Shown here in pieces: positions 35,467 through 44,905 of a stretch of 64,000 nt of DNA. Numbering within the stretch: the stretch's first letter is position 1; the number at the start of each line of letters is the position of its first letter. The stretch is from Saprospiraceae bacterium (GTDB lineage Bacteria > Bacteroidota > Bacteroidia > Chitinophagales > Saprospiraceae), in NCBI GenBank assembly GCA_013001595.1, contig JABDMH010000137.1, positions 1 through 64,000 of the forward strand, given 5' to 3'. The translations under genes were made by a program, and so were the position numbers. A model generated the notes under the pieces. That model saw nothing but the letters and a program-made list of their open reading frames with translations. It searched no databases and was not told the DNA's origin.

Positions 35467-37431
35467 ATGATCCCTATCAACATAAAAAGCATCAGCATAC
35501 AGATTGGATTTTTATTCTTGGTGAGCTGCCCACTGATGGTCCACAGTCAGCCACATCATATCAAGATCGAAGCGCCGGAAACATCCACCCATTGGGGGCA
35601 ATATGGACCTTCCTCATCTTTCAATCCGCACATCATTGTAGGTGAGGCACATAATACACCTGAGTGGGCATTGTTGCAGCGCGCATTATTGCGAGCCACC
35701 TCCCTTGCCTGCGTAGAATACTATCATCATTACTTTGATGAACGTGGATTTCTATTAACAGACCTTCGCTGGGGAGCCAATGATGGCCCTGACGATGCCA
35801 TCGAAAATGTGAATCGGTGGCCGCAATTGTATGCACTGGGTGGTGACCGCCAAATTATGGACCTGTGCAAGAAAGTCTACGAAGGGCATGTCAGGCAAAT
35901 GTCGATGCCCCTTAAAACCGTCAGCGGAAGGCCCAGTCATGTACCGTATGCGGCGGATGGCATGTATTACAAGGAGTTTCCAACGATTGCAGATTGGATG
36001 CACATCTCCGAGGGATTAATGGTTTTTAATATGATGGGATTGGGAGATCCTTATGATGTAAAATTCAGGCATCGAGTATATCGCTTTGCCGGATTCTATA
36101 TGAATGAAGATCCCGGTGCACTAAATTATAATCCGGAGCAAAAAATCATCCGCAGCATGTACAACGGCAGCCGTGGTCCACTGATGCGGAAGACTACCAG
36201 TGTGGATTGGACTGGTGATCCTTCTGAAGTGAGAAACCGCTATGCGGCCGGACATGGAGAAGAAAACTATGAAGAATTTCTTTTTCATTTTAAAGACTAC
36301 CATGATACCCAAGGCGATGTTCCGCTCAACCTCATGTCTACCACCCTAGCTCTAAATGCCTACTTACTAACCGGAGATGAAAAGTATCGGCAATGGATGC
36401 TCGAATATGTAGATGCCTGGTACAATAGAATGGAAGCCAATAATTGGGTGATCCCCAGCAATATTGGTTTAGATGGTGCTATTGGGGGTGCTGCCGATGG
36501 CAAATGGTATGGCGGTGCCTATGGTTGGAGTTTTACGGTGGAGCAACAAACACCTCCTGCACAGGGACTATCTGATCGTGAACGCACGCGCTGGGGTTTT
36601 GTGGGATTTATGAATGCTTATCTCATGACCGGCGATGATCGATATCTGGAGGCTTGGCGAAAGCAACACGATGTTATTTACCAGGCAGGAAAAATGGTGG
36701 ATGGGGTATACCATACACCACTGATGTACGGAAATCCGGAATGGAGTCGAGAAGGGTATACTGCAAACGATGGCTGGTACAGCTTCAGACCATATAGTGC
36801 CGAAAAGGAAAATATGTTGCAAATCTATTATCTGTCCATGCAGCTCAAAGACCGCCAACACATTTCTACCAACTCTTGGCTGGAATTTCTCGAGGGAAAC
36901 AATCCCGATTATGCCGTCAATGCCCTCCGCGCTGACCTGGTGGATGTGAGGAAACGTATGACCATGCTTAGGGATGACAACTCCTCACCCGATATGCGTC
37001 TTACCGATGATCCCATGCATTTGAATCCTGCCAGCATTACCTCACTCATCAGGCTCATGGGTGGTGGTTTTTATGAATCTTCACACGCACGTCGTTCACC
37101 TCCTTTTCACACGCGCCTGCGTTATTTTGATGCGGAGGAAAGGCGTGCCGGAGTGCCCGAAGATGTCGCAGTATTGGTGGATGGAATGACAGATAAAACA
37201 GTGAATGTCCGCATAGTCAACCTTAATGCCACTAAGTGTCGTACCCTGGTGATCCAGGGTGGTGCCTACGCAGAGCATCAGCTGGTTGCTGTAACTTACG
37301 ATGATGAGCGCATGTCCATAAATGATGCCTCTTTTAGCATCATGCTGGAACCCGGAGCAGGTACCGTACTAGCAATCGAAATGAATAGATATGTCAATAC
37401 GCCTACGATGGATTTTCCTTGGCGGCGATGA
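35467..37431 (+). CDS. Exported alpha/alpha-toroid-like protein of unknown function
   Basis: A 654-residue protein with a signal peptide ending in MVHSQ. The mature part is rich in paired helices with aromatic turns (FLLTDLRWGANDGPDD, VNRWPQLYALGGD, LNAYLLTGDEKYRQWMLEYVDAWY, WGFVGFMNAYLMTGDDRYLEAWR), the pattern of six-hairpin glycosidases and related enzymes. The last ~100 residues look like a beta-sandwich (VAVLVDGMTDKTVNVRIVNL). I do not recognise a specific glycoside hydrolase family. The nearby sulfatase and lectin-type genes agree with carbohydrate processing, but that is inference. Confidence 0.72.
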   Translation: MIPINIKSISIQIGFLFLVSCPLMVHSQPHHIKIEAPETSTHWGQYGPSSSFNPHIIVGEAHNTPEWALLQRALLRATSLACVEYYHHYFDERGFLLTDLRWGANDGPDDAIENVNRWPQLYALGGDRQIMDLCKKVYEGHVRQMSMPLKTVSGRPSHVPYAADGMYYKEFPTIADWMHISEGLMVFNMMGLGDPYDVKFRHRVYRFAGFYMNEDPGALNYNPEQKIIRSMYNGSRGPLMRKTTSVDWTGDPSEVRNRYAAGHGEENYEEFLFHFKDYHDTQGDVPLNLMSTTLALNAYLLTGDEKYRQWMLEYVDAWYNRMEANNWVIPSNIGLDGAIGGAADGKWYGGAYGWSFTVEQQTPPAQGLSDRERTRWGFVGFMNAYLMTGDDRYLEAWRKQHDVIYQAGKMVDGVYHTPLMYGNPEWSREGYTANDGWYSFRPYSAEKENMLQIYYLSMQLKDRQHISTNSWLEFLEGNNPDYAVNALRADLVDVRKRMTMLRDDNSSPDMRLTDDPMHLNPASITSLIRLMGGGFYESSHARRSPPFHTRLRYFDAEERRAGVPEDVAVLVDGMTDKTVNVRIVNLNATKCRTLVIQGGAYAEHQLVAVTYDDERMSINDASFSIMLEPGAGTVLAIEMNRYVNTPTMDFPWRR

Positions 37432-37487
37432 CTTTATATTTCTTTCCAAAATCGTTTAAGATCCCATTCGTGGTCTGACATTTTTTG

Positions 37488-37505
37488 CCCCGGGTAAAAC
37501 CGGGG
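37488..37505. terminator. GC-rich hairpin after the toroid-like gene
   Basis: CCCCGG (37488-37493) and CCGGGG (37500-37505) pair around GTAAAA, 57 bases after the stop. No T-run follows on the plus strand, so it is a hairpin, and its use as a terminator is uncertain. Confidence 0.4.
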
Positions 37506-37632
37506 TTGCCTTAAAATCCATCTTGCGATTGGCGGGATTTTTGACTAAAAATCATGACAATCCCCTAATATTGATTGCAATCTAATGTCTATCGGTGTTT
37601 TCCAGGCACTTTCTAGAGATATAAATCATCAC

Positions 37633-38345
37633 AGGGTGAACCCTTCTAAAGGGGTCTATATTTGAAACTTGTAAGGCGGTATCAAAGACTAAATGTCTGG
37701 CCCTTTTTTCATCACCCAGAAATATCCGTAATCACAATAATCTCAGTGAAATGCCTTTCTGCAGCGAATATTTTGACCCCATTCGATCTCGCTCAAGCTA
37801 AACTCGTCAAAGGGGTCTACATTTGAAACTTGTAAGGCAGCATGAATGGATAAAACCATGGTCCTATTTGAAGAGGGCACACCGGTAAGGAGGATGCCTG
37901 CACGACGAGCATGGCCAACATCTTCAATGCTGACAGGCTATGCCTCGTCAGTATGATTCTACTGGCATACTGGGAGATGATCAGAGCATCTCTATTTACA
38001 AAGCGACTGAAAAAATGAATAATTTCTCAATTTCCATTTATACTGAAACTGGTCATCATAAATGGATTCCAAGAGGTATGACTTACACATTTTCATCCCC
38101 TAAAACATCGGCAATAAACAATCTCAGTAAAATGCCTTTTGCTGCGGATATTTTGACCCACTTCGATATCGCTAAGTGTAAACTCTTCAAGGGGGTCTAT
38201 ATTTGAAACTTGTAAGGTGGTTCAAAAATGAAATCTCTAGCCCTCTTTGAAGAGGGCAAGTATGGCCAGAATCTCTAATACTGACAGGCTATGCCTCGTC
38301 AGTATGATTCTGTTGCCATACTGGAAGATGATCGTGTCTCTATTT
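37633..38345 (+). repeat. Array of three structured direct repeats
   Basis: Three copies share the core GGGGTCTAYATTTGAAACTT followed by GTAAGG: partial copy 37633-37710, full copy 37735-37997, full copy 38112-38345. The full copies also share CTCAGTRAAATGCCTTT, GAATATTTTGACCC, and CTGACAGGCTATGCCTCGTC. Two self-complementary elements recur: GCCCTC/GAGGGC (38240-38257, perfect in copy three) and CTGAC/GTCAG. Copy two carries ~30 extra bases before GGCCA. No repeat encodes a convincing protein; the 88-codon frame at 37940-38206 overlaps repeat sequence and is not supported. Confidence 0.8.
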
Positions 38346-38361
38346 TAAGGAATTAGTGTTG

Positions 38362-39972
38362 TTAACTCCTTCTTGGAATTTTCACCACGATGAGGGACAG
38401 CTGATCTGCTTGTAAGGCTTCTTTAAAGGTCTGGATCAAATCTTTCGCCGGATCATCAATATGTACCTCCGAGATGTGCTGCACGCCACATGATCTTGCG
38501 ATATCAATAAAATCTAATTTCGGGGTATTATTCCCTAAGGCATCAAACCCACTGGCAGGCGTTAATTGTCCTCCCGAAGTCACGGCAGCACCATTGTCTA
38601 ATAGTACCAGCGTGATGCGACTTTGATTATAGGCAGCATTACAAATAGCCGGTATGGTGGTATGAAAAAAACCAGAATCTCCCACCAGAGCAACTACTGG
38701 TTGATTAATCTCAGCCTTTACGAGTCCGCTTGCCAGGGCTACAGCGGATCCAATGGCATACTTTGCCAGTAGTCTATCGCCAACACTAAATAAACATCCA
38801 GGATCTCCAGTAAACAGCGGGTGCATGCCCAAACTTTGTGTTGCTTGATTTATTGCATCTAGCACCTCTTCATATCGACAGTCTGCGCAAGGATTACCCT
38901 TGAGCGGTCGCTCTTGGTCTTCGTTATCCTTACTGTAGCTAGAATTGGTCTTAATTCCTGGATGAAAATCTTCCAGCACTTCCGAAATCTGCCAACGAAA
39001 TAGCTCTCCTTCAGAAGGAAAATGCCCTGAACTTTTACCCAAAATGGTCGAATTGGATCTGTGGTCGTAGGCAATCACTTTCAGTGCATTTTCAATAAAA
39101 GGTAGGGTCTCCTCCAGCACCATTACCTCATCACAACTTTTCATAAAGGTTGACAAACTCAGCTCTGGAAGTGGATGTAAAGTACTGAGTTTATATATGG
39201 ACAGATCAACGTTAGAATTATGTCCAAGGGTGTCCATTAATTTCCTGTAGGCATAGCCGGAAGCGATGATGCCCTTCTTCGATCTTACAATTGATTTATT
39301 GAATGCACTCTTTTCTGTCCAACCTTTAAATGCCAGCAATTGTCGATGTAGTCTTCTATGTTTTTCGACTGCCTGGGCAGGTACCGGAACAAACCGAAAA
39401 GGTTCGTTGAGCACACCATAATTCGGTGGATCATAATCAAAGCTTGGCAGATCAAATTCAATTGAATCCTTTGAAAATGCCCTGGTTTCACGAATAATTA
39501 TGGGAAGCTTATATTGCTCACTTAACTCAAAAGCCTGCTTCATCATGAAGAATCCCTCTCTAGGATCGGCTGGTTCCAGCAGGGGAAGCTCCAACATATG
39601 CATCAAGGGCCTGGTATCCTGATCGTTTTGAGATCCATATCCTCCAGGATCGTCACCCAATAATATGACGAGCCCTGCATTGAGCGGAGTGAGATTAAGG
39701 GTCATCACGGGATCAACCATCAAATTCATACCCACACTCTTTGCACAAACCAGTGATCGTCGACCACCGATGGATGCTCCGATGGCCACTTCCGCAGCAA
39801 CCTTTTCATTGACTGACCATTCGATGTAGAAGTCAAAGTCTGGTTGCATTTTTATCAAATGCTGCAAGGTGCCAGAACTCGGAGATCCAGGATATCCCGT
39901 GATCACAGAGGCACCTCCTGACAAAGCCCCGTGTGCAAAGGCGCCATCTCCGTCTACTTTGTTGGATGTCAT
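38362..39972 (-). CDS. IorA-like thiamine-pyrophosphate oxidoreductase without ferredoxin domain
   Basis: A 536-residue protein like the alpha subunit of indolepyruvate:ferredoxin oxidoreductase. The N-terminal pyrimidine-binding half has YPGSPSSG (~28-35), WSVNEKVAAEVAIGAS and GDDPGGYGSQNDQDTR; the C-terminal half has PCADCRYEEV, GDPGCLF and the TPP motif GDSGFFHTTIPAICNAA followed by LLDN. Usual IorA proteins are longer and end in a domain with two 4Fe-4S clusters; that domain is absent here, and no IorB gene is adjacent. It may oxidise aromatic or other 2-oxoacids with an electron carrier encoded elsewhere. Confidence 0.87.
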   Translation of the reverse strand: MTSNKVDGDGAFAHGALSGGASVITGYPGSPSSGTLQHLIKMQPDFDFYIEWSVNEKVAAEVAIGASIGGRRSLVCAKSVGMNLMVDPVMTLNLTPLNAGLVILLGDDPGGYGSQNDQDTRPLMHMLELPLLEPADPREGFFMMKQAFELSEQYKLPIIIRETRAFSKDSIEFDLPSFDYDPPNYGVLNEPFRFVPVPAQAVEKHRRLHRQLLAFKGWTEKSAFNKSIVRSKKGIIASGYAYRKLMDTLGHNSNVDLSIYKLSTLHPLPELSLSTFMKSCDEVMVLEETLPFIENALKVIAYDHRSNSTILGKSSGHFPSEGELFRWQISEVLEDFHPGIKTNSSYSKDNEDQERPLKGNPCADCRYEEVLDAINQATQSLGMHPLFTGDPGCLFSVGDRLLAKYAIGSAVALASGLVKAEINQPVVALVGDSGFFHTTIPAICNAAYNQSRITLVLLDNGAAVTSGGQLTPASGFDALGNNTPKLDFIDIARSCGVQHISEVHIDDPAKDLIQTFKEALQADQLSLIVVKIPRRS

Positions 39973-40058
39973 TTTTGGATCAATTGAGCCCTTGCTACCA
40001 TCTCATTTTGCTGTACAATAACGGCTGGGCAAAGTAACCAAATAGAATCCATCATCAC

Positions 40059-40679
40059 TTATTTTGGGTTAGCAACTCCCCAATAATTATAACTCGCGGG
40101 TTTAAACCCTGGTATGTACATACTTTCAAGTTGCTCGACGACAAATCCTCCATTCTTTATCATGGTGGGAATGTTGCGATTTAAATTGCACCCACCTCCC
40201 AACCTTCTCCATATGGGATTTAATGTATTCTGCCATCTTCTAACTGACTTATCAGGTGCTGTTCCGTGTTCTGTAAATATAATCGCGCCAGTTGGCTTGA
40301 TCACCCTCCTAAACTCACTAAAAGCTGCAATGTAATTAGGAATGGTACATAAGGTATAAGTAATCACGATAGAGTCAATGGCATTGGTGTCGACTGGAAT
40401 ATTTTCTGCCCGTCCCTTCACATAACGAACAGGGAAATCGAGCTTCGCCAGTCTTTTATTTGCTATAGACCACATTTCCTCCGAAGGATCAAGTGCCATC
40501 ACCTCACTAACTTGTTCAGGATTGTAATATTGGAAATTCAGTCCAGTGCCGACTCCAATTTCTAGGACACTGCCGGTAGCTAATGGAATGACCTTTTCTC
40601 TTTGCCTTCCATTGGGTCCTGCAGCACAGAGAAAGTCGGTAATTCTTGGTAGAAAATATCTATCATAAAGGCTAGTCAC
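40059..40679 (-). CDS. Class I SAM-dependent methyltransferase
   Basis: A 206-residue Rossmann-fold methyltransferase of the UbiE/phospholipid-methyltransferase type. Motif I is VLEIGVGTGLNFQYY (~44-58), then an acidic residue in MALDPSEEM, the AENIPVDTNAIDSIVITYTLC segment (motif II/III) and IKPTGAIIFTEHG. It overlaps the upstream hydrolase by four bases, so both are on one transcript and probably act on related small molecules or lipids. The substrate is unknown. Confidence 0.9.
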   Translation of the reverse strand: MTSLYDRYFLPRITDFLCAAGPNGRQREKVIPLATGSVLEIGVGTGLNFQYYNPEQVSEVMALDPSEEMWSIANKRLAKLDFPVRYVKGRAENIPVDTNAIDSIVITYTLCTIPNYIAAFSEFRRVIKPTGAIIFTEHGTAPDKSVRRWQNTLNPIWRRLGGGCNLNRNIPTMIKNGGFVVEQLESMYIPGFKPASYNYWGVANPK

Positions 40680-41482
40680 GGAAGTATAGATTTCAGATGA
40701 CGTTCGATTAATGAGTTGACTATATCGGGTTCCTCGACGGGTGACATGTGGCCAGCTCTAGGAATGATCTTTAACGAGGCGTGTAGGATGTTCGATTGTA
40801 TGATCTCAGCTTTATCAAGGTCGGTGAGCTGGTCATGTTCTCCTACCAAGATCGTTGTGGGATGCTGGATCTCACCGATCTTATCTGTCACTCCTTCTCT
40901 ATACAGCACCCCCTCCACTGCTTTAACTATGCCTTCCCTATTATTTGCAAGAAAGTGATTTTTCCAGATTGTCCGAAGTTCTTTTCTAGCTGGGTCGTTC
41001 AAGAAGGTTTTTCCAAAAAACATATGCAATACCTTATTCGCGATCGGTTTGAGCCCAATATGCTTTGCTATAAACAACATCGCCCTATTTCTCATCATCT
41101 CTTTTTTCGCTTCAGGCTCTGAAGAGGTGTCGATCAGAATAAGTGACTTTATGAGTTCAGGATACTTTATTGCCACCCTCAATGCAACCATTCCACCCAT
41201 AGAAAAACCCACTAAATGACAAGGAGCACATTTCAAGGCACGCATTAATTGGACAAAATCTTCGGTCTGCGTGTCCAAGTCATATCCGTCATCAGGTGAT
41301 GCACTCCTGCCATGTCCCCGGAAATCCAAGCGAATGCATCGATGGTCTTTCTTTAGATAATCAACTTGTTGATCGAACATGTGTAAATTGAATAGCATGC
41401 TGTGACCAAAAACGAGCGTTTCCCCTTTCTTACCCTCCTCCAGGTAGTAGAGATCGACACCGTTTATCGAGAGGAATGGCAT
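40676..41482 (-). CDS. Alpha/beta-fold hydrolase
   Basis: A 268-residue alpha/beta hydrolase, soluble. The oxyanion region is GHSMLFN (~26-32), the nucleophile elbow is GFSMGG with S94, the acid is D217 in GEHDQLTD and the base is H245 in RAGHMSP. The set of motifs resembles 3-oxoadipate enol-lactonases and esterases. It is first in a two-gene operon with a methyltransferase (4-base overlap). The substrate is not predictable from sequence. Confidence 0.92.
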   Translation of the reverse strand: MPFLSINGVDLYYLEEGKKGETLVFGHSMLFNLHMFDQQVDYLKKDHRCIRLDFRGHGRSASPDDGYDLDTQTEDFVQLMRALKCAPCHLVGFSMGGMVALRVAIKYPELIKSLILIDTSSEPEAKKEMMRNRAMLFIAKHIGLKPIANKVLHMFFGKTFLNDPARKELRTIWKNHFLANNREGIVKAVEGVLYREGVTDKIGEIQHPTTILVGEHDQLTDLDKAEIIQSNILHASLKIIPRAGHMSPVEEPDIVNSLIERHLKSILP

Positions 41483-41715
41483 AGCGAGAAGTCAGATATT
41501 TTTTGAAAATAGCCTTTTTTTTTGCGATTCTCATACTATTTCAATGGACGAAGCTCATATACTAAGTAATAATCCTGACGGTCGACACTTGGTGATTCTG
41601 GAAGCTCGTGCCTTTTACAAGAATTGAGTTTATCTGATTTAATTCTCAGTGCTCAAAGGGAAATTTTGATGACTTATCTAACCATGGGAGAAATTAAGCG
41701 CTAATTATTGCAACT

Positions 41716-42150
41716 GTGAACCATCAGCCCAATTTGACCATCTGCTCTGGCTACAAATGGGGCCTATTAATTATCATGGGAACTTTATGGCTATTCAACC
41801 AGAGTGGCATTAGTTCCCCTGCTACCAGTATTGATCCATCCGAAGCACGTCTGATTCAAAAAGAGGTTGGGAACGATAGTACAAAAGCACTTTCAAGAAG
41901 TGCTTGCATATATTCTTACGCAAAGATTTGGGGTGCTACTCGCTTTCATATCCCAAGTCAAAGTGCAGATTCTTTCGACTTATACTTTCTAAAGACGATT
42001 GATTCCATTATAGTGACCGCAAAAGAAAGCAAACCAGTACAAGAATCTTGCGGCGATTTGGCCAAATATGCTTGTACGCTACTCAGGAGCCAACCCCCAT
42101 ACGAGCATACGTTTCCAAAGTACGAGGATACTTCTAAACTTCATTTAACT
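41716..42150 (+). pseudogene. Truncated S41-like peptidase N-terminus
   Basis: The frame starts at a GTG (41716) and gives a membrane/signal segment (GLLIIMGTLWLFNQSG) followed by CIYSYAKIWGATRFHIPSQSADSFDLYFL, which resembles the N-terminal helical region of S41 tail-specific proteases (the 'WGFVKYYHP...D' region). Homology-like content stops near 42150; the rest of the open frame (to 42267) is the complement of the NmrA gene's end. The catalytic PDZ-S41 part is absent, so this looks like a truncated gene. A genuine short protein cannot be excluded. Confidence 0.5.
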
Positions 42151-42167
42151 ATTCCAATCACTATCCT

Positions 42168-43004
42168 TTACCCTTCAATCAGGGCCAAAGGTGCTTTGTG
42201 GGGTCTGCCGGCAGCATTGTTAAAATGTGATTCTACATCAAAAGCACCTATGCTGATTCCTTCATAAATACCCGCTATTACGGTTCCGATAAAATCTCCC
42301 AATACCTCCTTTCTTTCCCTTTCGAAGGATTCAACGGATACAGGTCGATAGACTAATTGGGTATGATACACCTTATTGATCAACTCAGCCAAATGTGCTT
42401 GGGATATTCCCTCACCGACCAAATTGTAAACCTTTCCGTCACGATCTCTATGAAGTAGCATTTTCGTGTAGGCATAACCGAGTTCTCCCCTACTGGTGTA
42501 AGCACATTTACCATCTCCTGCACAATTGCTGATTTCACCCGCTTTCACATAATGGTCGATGAATTCTAGATCTGGCTCAATGTAGATGCCATTTCTACCG
42601 ATGGCCCATTGAAGGCCAGAATCCTGAATGTCTTTTTCCGTTTGGCGATTACTGTGCACTATTGGGCTAAAGGCCGTCTTTTGTGCGTCTCCTACTATGC
42701 TTGTATATACGATTTTCTGCACATCATTTACCTTGGCGGCTGCAATCACATTCCTATGTTGTTGGATGCGTTTTTCAGGTACATCCATTCCAGAAATCAA
42801 CAGCACCGCGTCAACGCCAAGCAATGCCTTGTCTAATTCCTGGCGGCTATTGTAGTCCCCTTTTCTGATTTCAACGTCCAAGTGGCTTGCCTTTTCAGGT
42901 GTCCGTGCAATGCCAACCAAGTTATCTTTGCCAACATCCTTGATCAGTTGTTTGACAACTGCTGAACCCAACTGACCGCTTGCGGAAGTTACTGCTACTT
43001 TCAT
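42168..43004 (-). CDS. NmrA/QOR2-like NAD(P)-binding reductase
   Basis: The start is taken as ATG 43004, giving 278 residues and placing the dinucleotide motif SASGQLGSAV at residues 7-16; the frame is open for 38 more codons upstream, but these do not look coding. Other features are VGIARTP (NADP-type Arg), DAVLLISGMDVPEKRIQQHRN, KIVYTSIVGD and the GRNGIYIEP segment. It is an atypical short-chain dehydrogenase of the NmrA group, like the quinone oxidoreductase QOR2, which uses NADPH on quinones. It converges on the truncated S41 gene and stands alone. Confidence 0.87.
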   Translation of the reverse strand: MKVAVTSASGQLGSAVVKQLIKDVGKDNLVGIARTPEKASHLDVEIRKGDYNSRQELDKALLGVDAVLLISGMDVPEKRIQQHRNVIAAAKVNDVQKIVYTSIVGDAQKTAFSPIVHSNRQTEKDIQDSGLQWAIGRNGIYIEPDLEFIDHYVKAGEISNCAGDGKCAYTSRGELGYAYTKMLLHRDRDGKVYNLVGEGISQAHLAELINKVYHTQLVYRPVSVESFERERKEVLGDFIGTVIAGIYEGISIGAFDVESHFNNAAGRPHKAPLALIEG

Positions 43005-43585
43005 TTCCGCTAAAATACTGTTTCTAAGCTTTTGCTGAGGATCTAAGAACTGACCAAAATTTGATAAATAGTTGCTCACATTCTGTCTGTAACAGTTTTC
43101 ATTCTTACCGCAACTCAAAGGCTAAGTTTTCCATCTACCACCAGAGCGATTATCCAGGTGATCCATGACATAGGTAATCTTACATGCTGATCATGCCCCG
43201 ATCGAAATCTGTTGTGAGCTTAAGAATACCTCCAAAACCCGTTCACGGGCTCAGCAAAATTTCTATCGAAATTTCTAAATGATTCTTTGCGATTTATGCT
43301 GAGTTAGTCCTCACTCATCTCACCAAGAGCTAGCCTCCCCAGCCTAAGTGTGTACATTAGGACGAAGCTCTTCGGAGCACCTTGTCTAAATCGAAAATTA
43401 ATTAATTTGGGCATCATTCAGCGTTCCCAGAAGTACGCTTAACTCGAAAGCCCTGAAAATTCAATACCTCTATACCTTTCCTCTGCAGTCAACTAAATAC
43501 GAATACTTCTCACTAGGCAAATAAGGAAAACGTGATAAGAAAGAATATCAATGCACCTATGCGAATTCCCATCCTACACAAAATT
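43005..43585. other. Intergenic, no gene seen
   Basis: About 580 bases between the NmrA start and the pdxH stop. All frames are short. Nothing recognisable. Confidence 0.45.
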
Positions 43586-44275
43586 CTATGGAGATAATCT
43601 TTGCTTCATCCAGGTATTATCTGTTGTAAGTGAATATTGAATTCGGTCGTGGAGTCTATTTGCTCTGCCCTGCCAGAATTCGACACGCACTGGTGACAAA
43701 CAGTATCCTCCCCAGTTATCAGGTCTTGGAACCGTTTTGTCCTTATATTGCCCTTCGAACTCACGGAATCTTCTTTCTAATTCTTTTCGATCTGCAATGG
43801 GTTCGCTTTGGGATGAAACACAAGCACTGATTTGACTGCCTTTTGGTCTACTGTTGAAATAGTCATCGGATTCAATTGATGAAATAGGTGCAACATTTCC
43901 CTCTATTCTGACCTGTCGATACAATTCCATCCACAGAAAGGTAATAGCGGCAGAGCTGTTCTCTGCCAGCTCTTTTCCTTTCCGACTGTCATAATTCGTA
44001 AAGAAGATAAAACCCCTTTCATCAAAACCCTTGAGGAGCATTGTCCTATTTGAAGGTTTTCCCTCTCCATTTACAGTGGAAAGGTGCATAAAATTAGGAA
44101 CCACTAATTTATTATTAACCGCTTCAGCAAACCAAATTTCAAACTGGTCCATTGGATTATTTTCCAAATCAGCAATAGTGATGCCTTTAGATATATATTC
44201 GGTCCTGAAATTTGCAACTAGCTGTCGAAAAGATTTCGTCTGAAGTTGATTGGTAATGGTTTTAAAAATATTCAT
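43586..44275 (-). CDS. pdxH: Pyridoxamine 5'-phosphate oxidase
   Basis: A 229-residue FMN enzyme that oxidises pyridoxamine or pyridoxine phosphate to pyridoxal phosphate. Motifs include NRTMLLKGFDERGFIFFTNY (FMN and substrate site), SRKGKELAENSSAA, LWMELYRQVRIEGNV, and the C-terminal PDNWGGYCLSPVRVEFWQGRANRLHDRI, in which the WGGY, EFWQGR and RLHDR elements are diagnostic. The length is normal. It stands alone with a promoter at 44299. Confidence 0.97.
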   Translation of the reverse strand: MNIFKTITNQLQTKSFRQLVANFRTEYISKGITIADLENNPMDQFEIWFAEAVNNKLVVPNFMHLSTVNGEGKPSNRTMLLKGFDERGFIFFTNYDSRKGKELAENSSAAITFLWMELYRQVRIEGNVAPISSIESDDYFNSRPKGSQISACVSSQSEPIADRKELERRFREFEGQYKDKTVPRPDNWGGYCLSPVRVEFWQGRANRLHDRIQYSLTTDNTWMKQRLSP

Positions 44276-44298
44276 TTACGATAAGATATATTACTATT

Positions 44299-44306
44299 CA
44301 AAATTA
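44299..44306 (-). promoter_or_regulatory. -7 box for pdxH
   Basis: TAATTTTG on the minus strand, an exact TAnnTTTG match, 23 bases upstream of the pdxH ATG. No clear -33 element. Confidence 0.45.
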
Positions 44307-44905
44307 TCTTCACGAATGATTGCATCATCCAGCGTCTATTTTTTTCAGCCGCTAGAATGATCTGCTAGGATCTACCTGTGATGGGCTGTGATCATTATTC
44401 GTCAATAGCGAATAAAGCCCATGCACAAAATGCATTTGCATTAACTTGCAGTGTCATTATGCCTTAATAAGCACCAATGGTGAATCTCCAATCCGACACA
44501 TTGGCTACATTTACCACTAGCCAAGGATTACAGATCTCCACAACATCCAAAAAAGCTCCTTACGTCCCGAGAAGGCATTTCTCTATGAGTAAGAGGTTTA
44601 ACCATGGCCTCCAAAAACGCAATTCCCTTGATGTCATCTCTTTGCAAGTAAGTATAATGAAACCCCAGACCCTAACTCCAGTCATGAGGCAAGAGCATGA
44701 TATCCTTTAGTTCATGCTGATCACTGAATCTTGCCAAAACCATACAAAATCGCCGGCAAAAATACACGCGGCGATCTTTTACTTGCCTACGAATATTTCA
44801 TTTTACCAATCCTATGAAATCATCTCAAAATCAGAAAAACACTAGTAAACTAATCAATTTACATATTATCTTGTTACATCGACAGCCAACTTGGAAGAAC
44901 TTCTT
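44307..44905. other. Intergenic between divergent pdxH and receptor gene
   Basis: No supported gene. The plus-strand 77-codon frame at 44477-44710 has no recognisable domain and no ribosome-binding signal. Confidence 0.4.

Noticed and set aside
37940-38206. 88-codon frame inside the repeat array
   Set aside because: It covers repeat DNA, and the frame is not kept in the other copy.
37633-38345. CRISPR array
   Set aside because: Units are ~240-260 bases with diverged interiors, and no short regular repeat-spacer pattern or cas gene exists.
43005-43118. 38-codon N-terminal extension of the NmrA gene
   Set aside because: The family starts directly at the dinucleotide motif and the extension has no coding character.
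44477-44710. 77-codon frame upstream of the receptor gene
   Set aside because: No recognisable content and no start signal.
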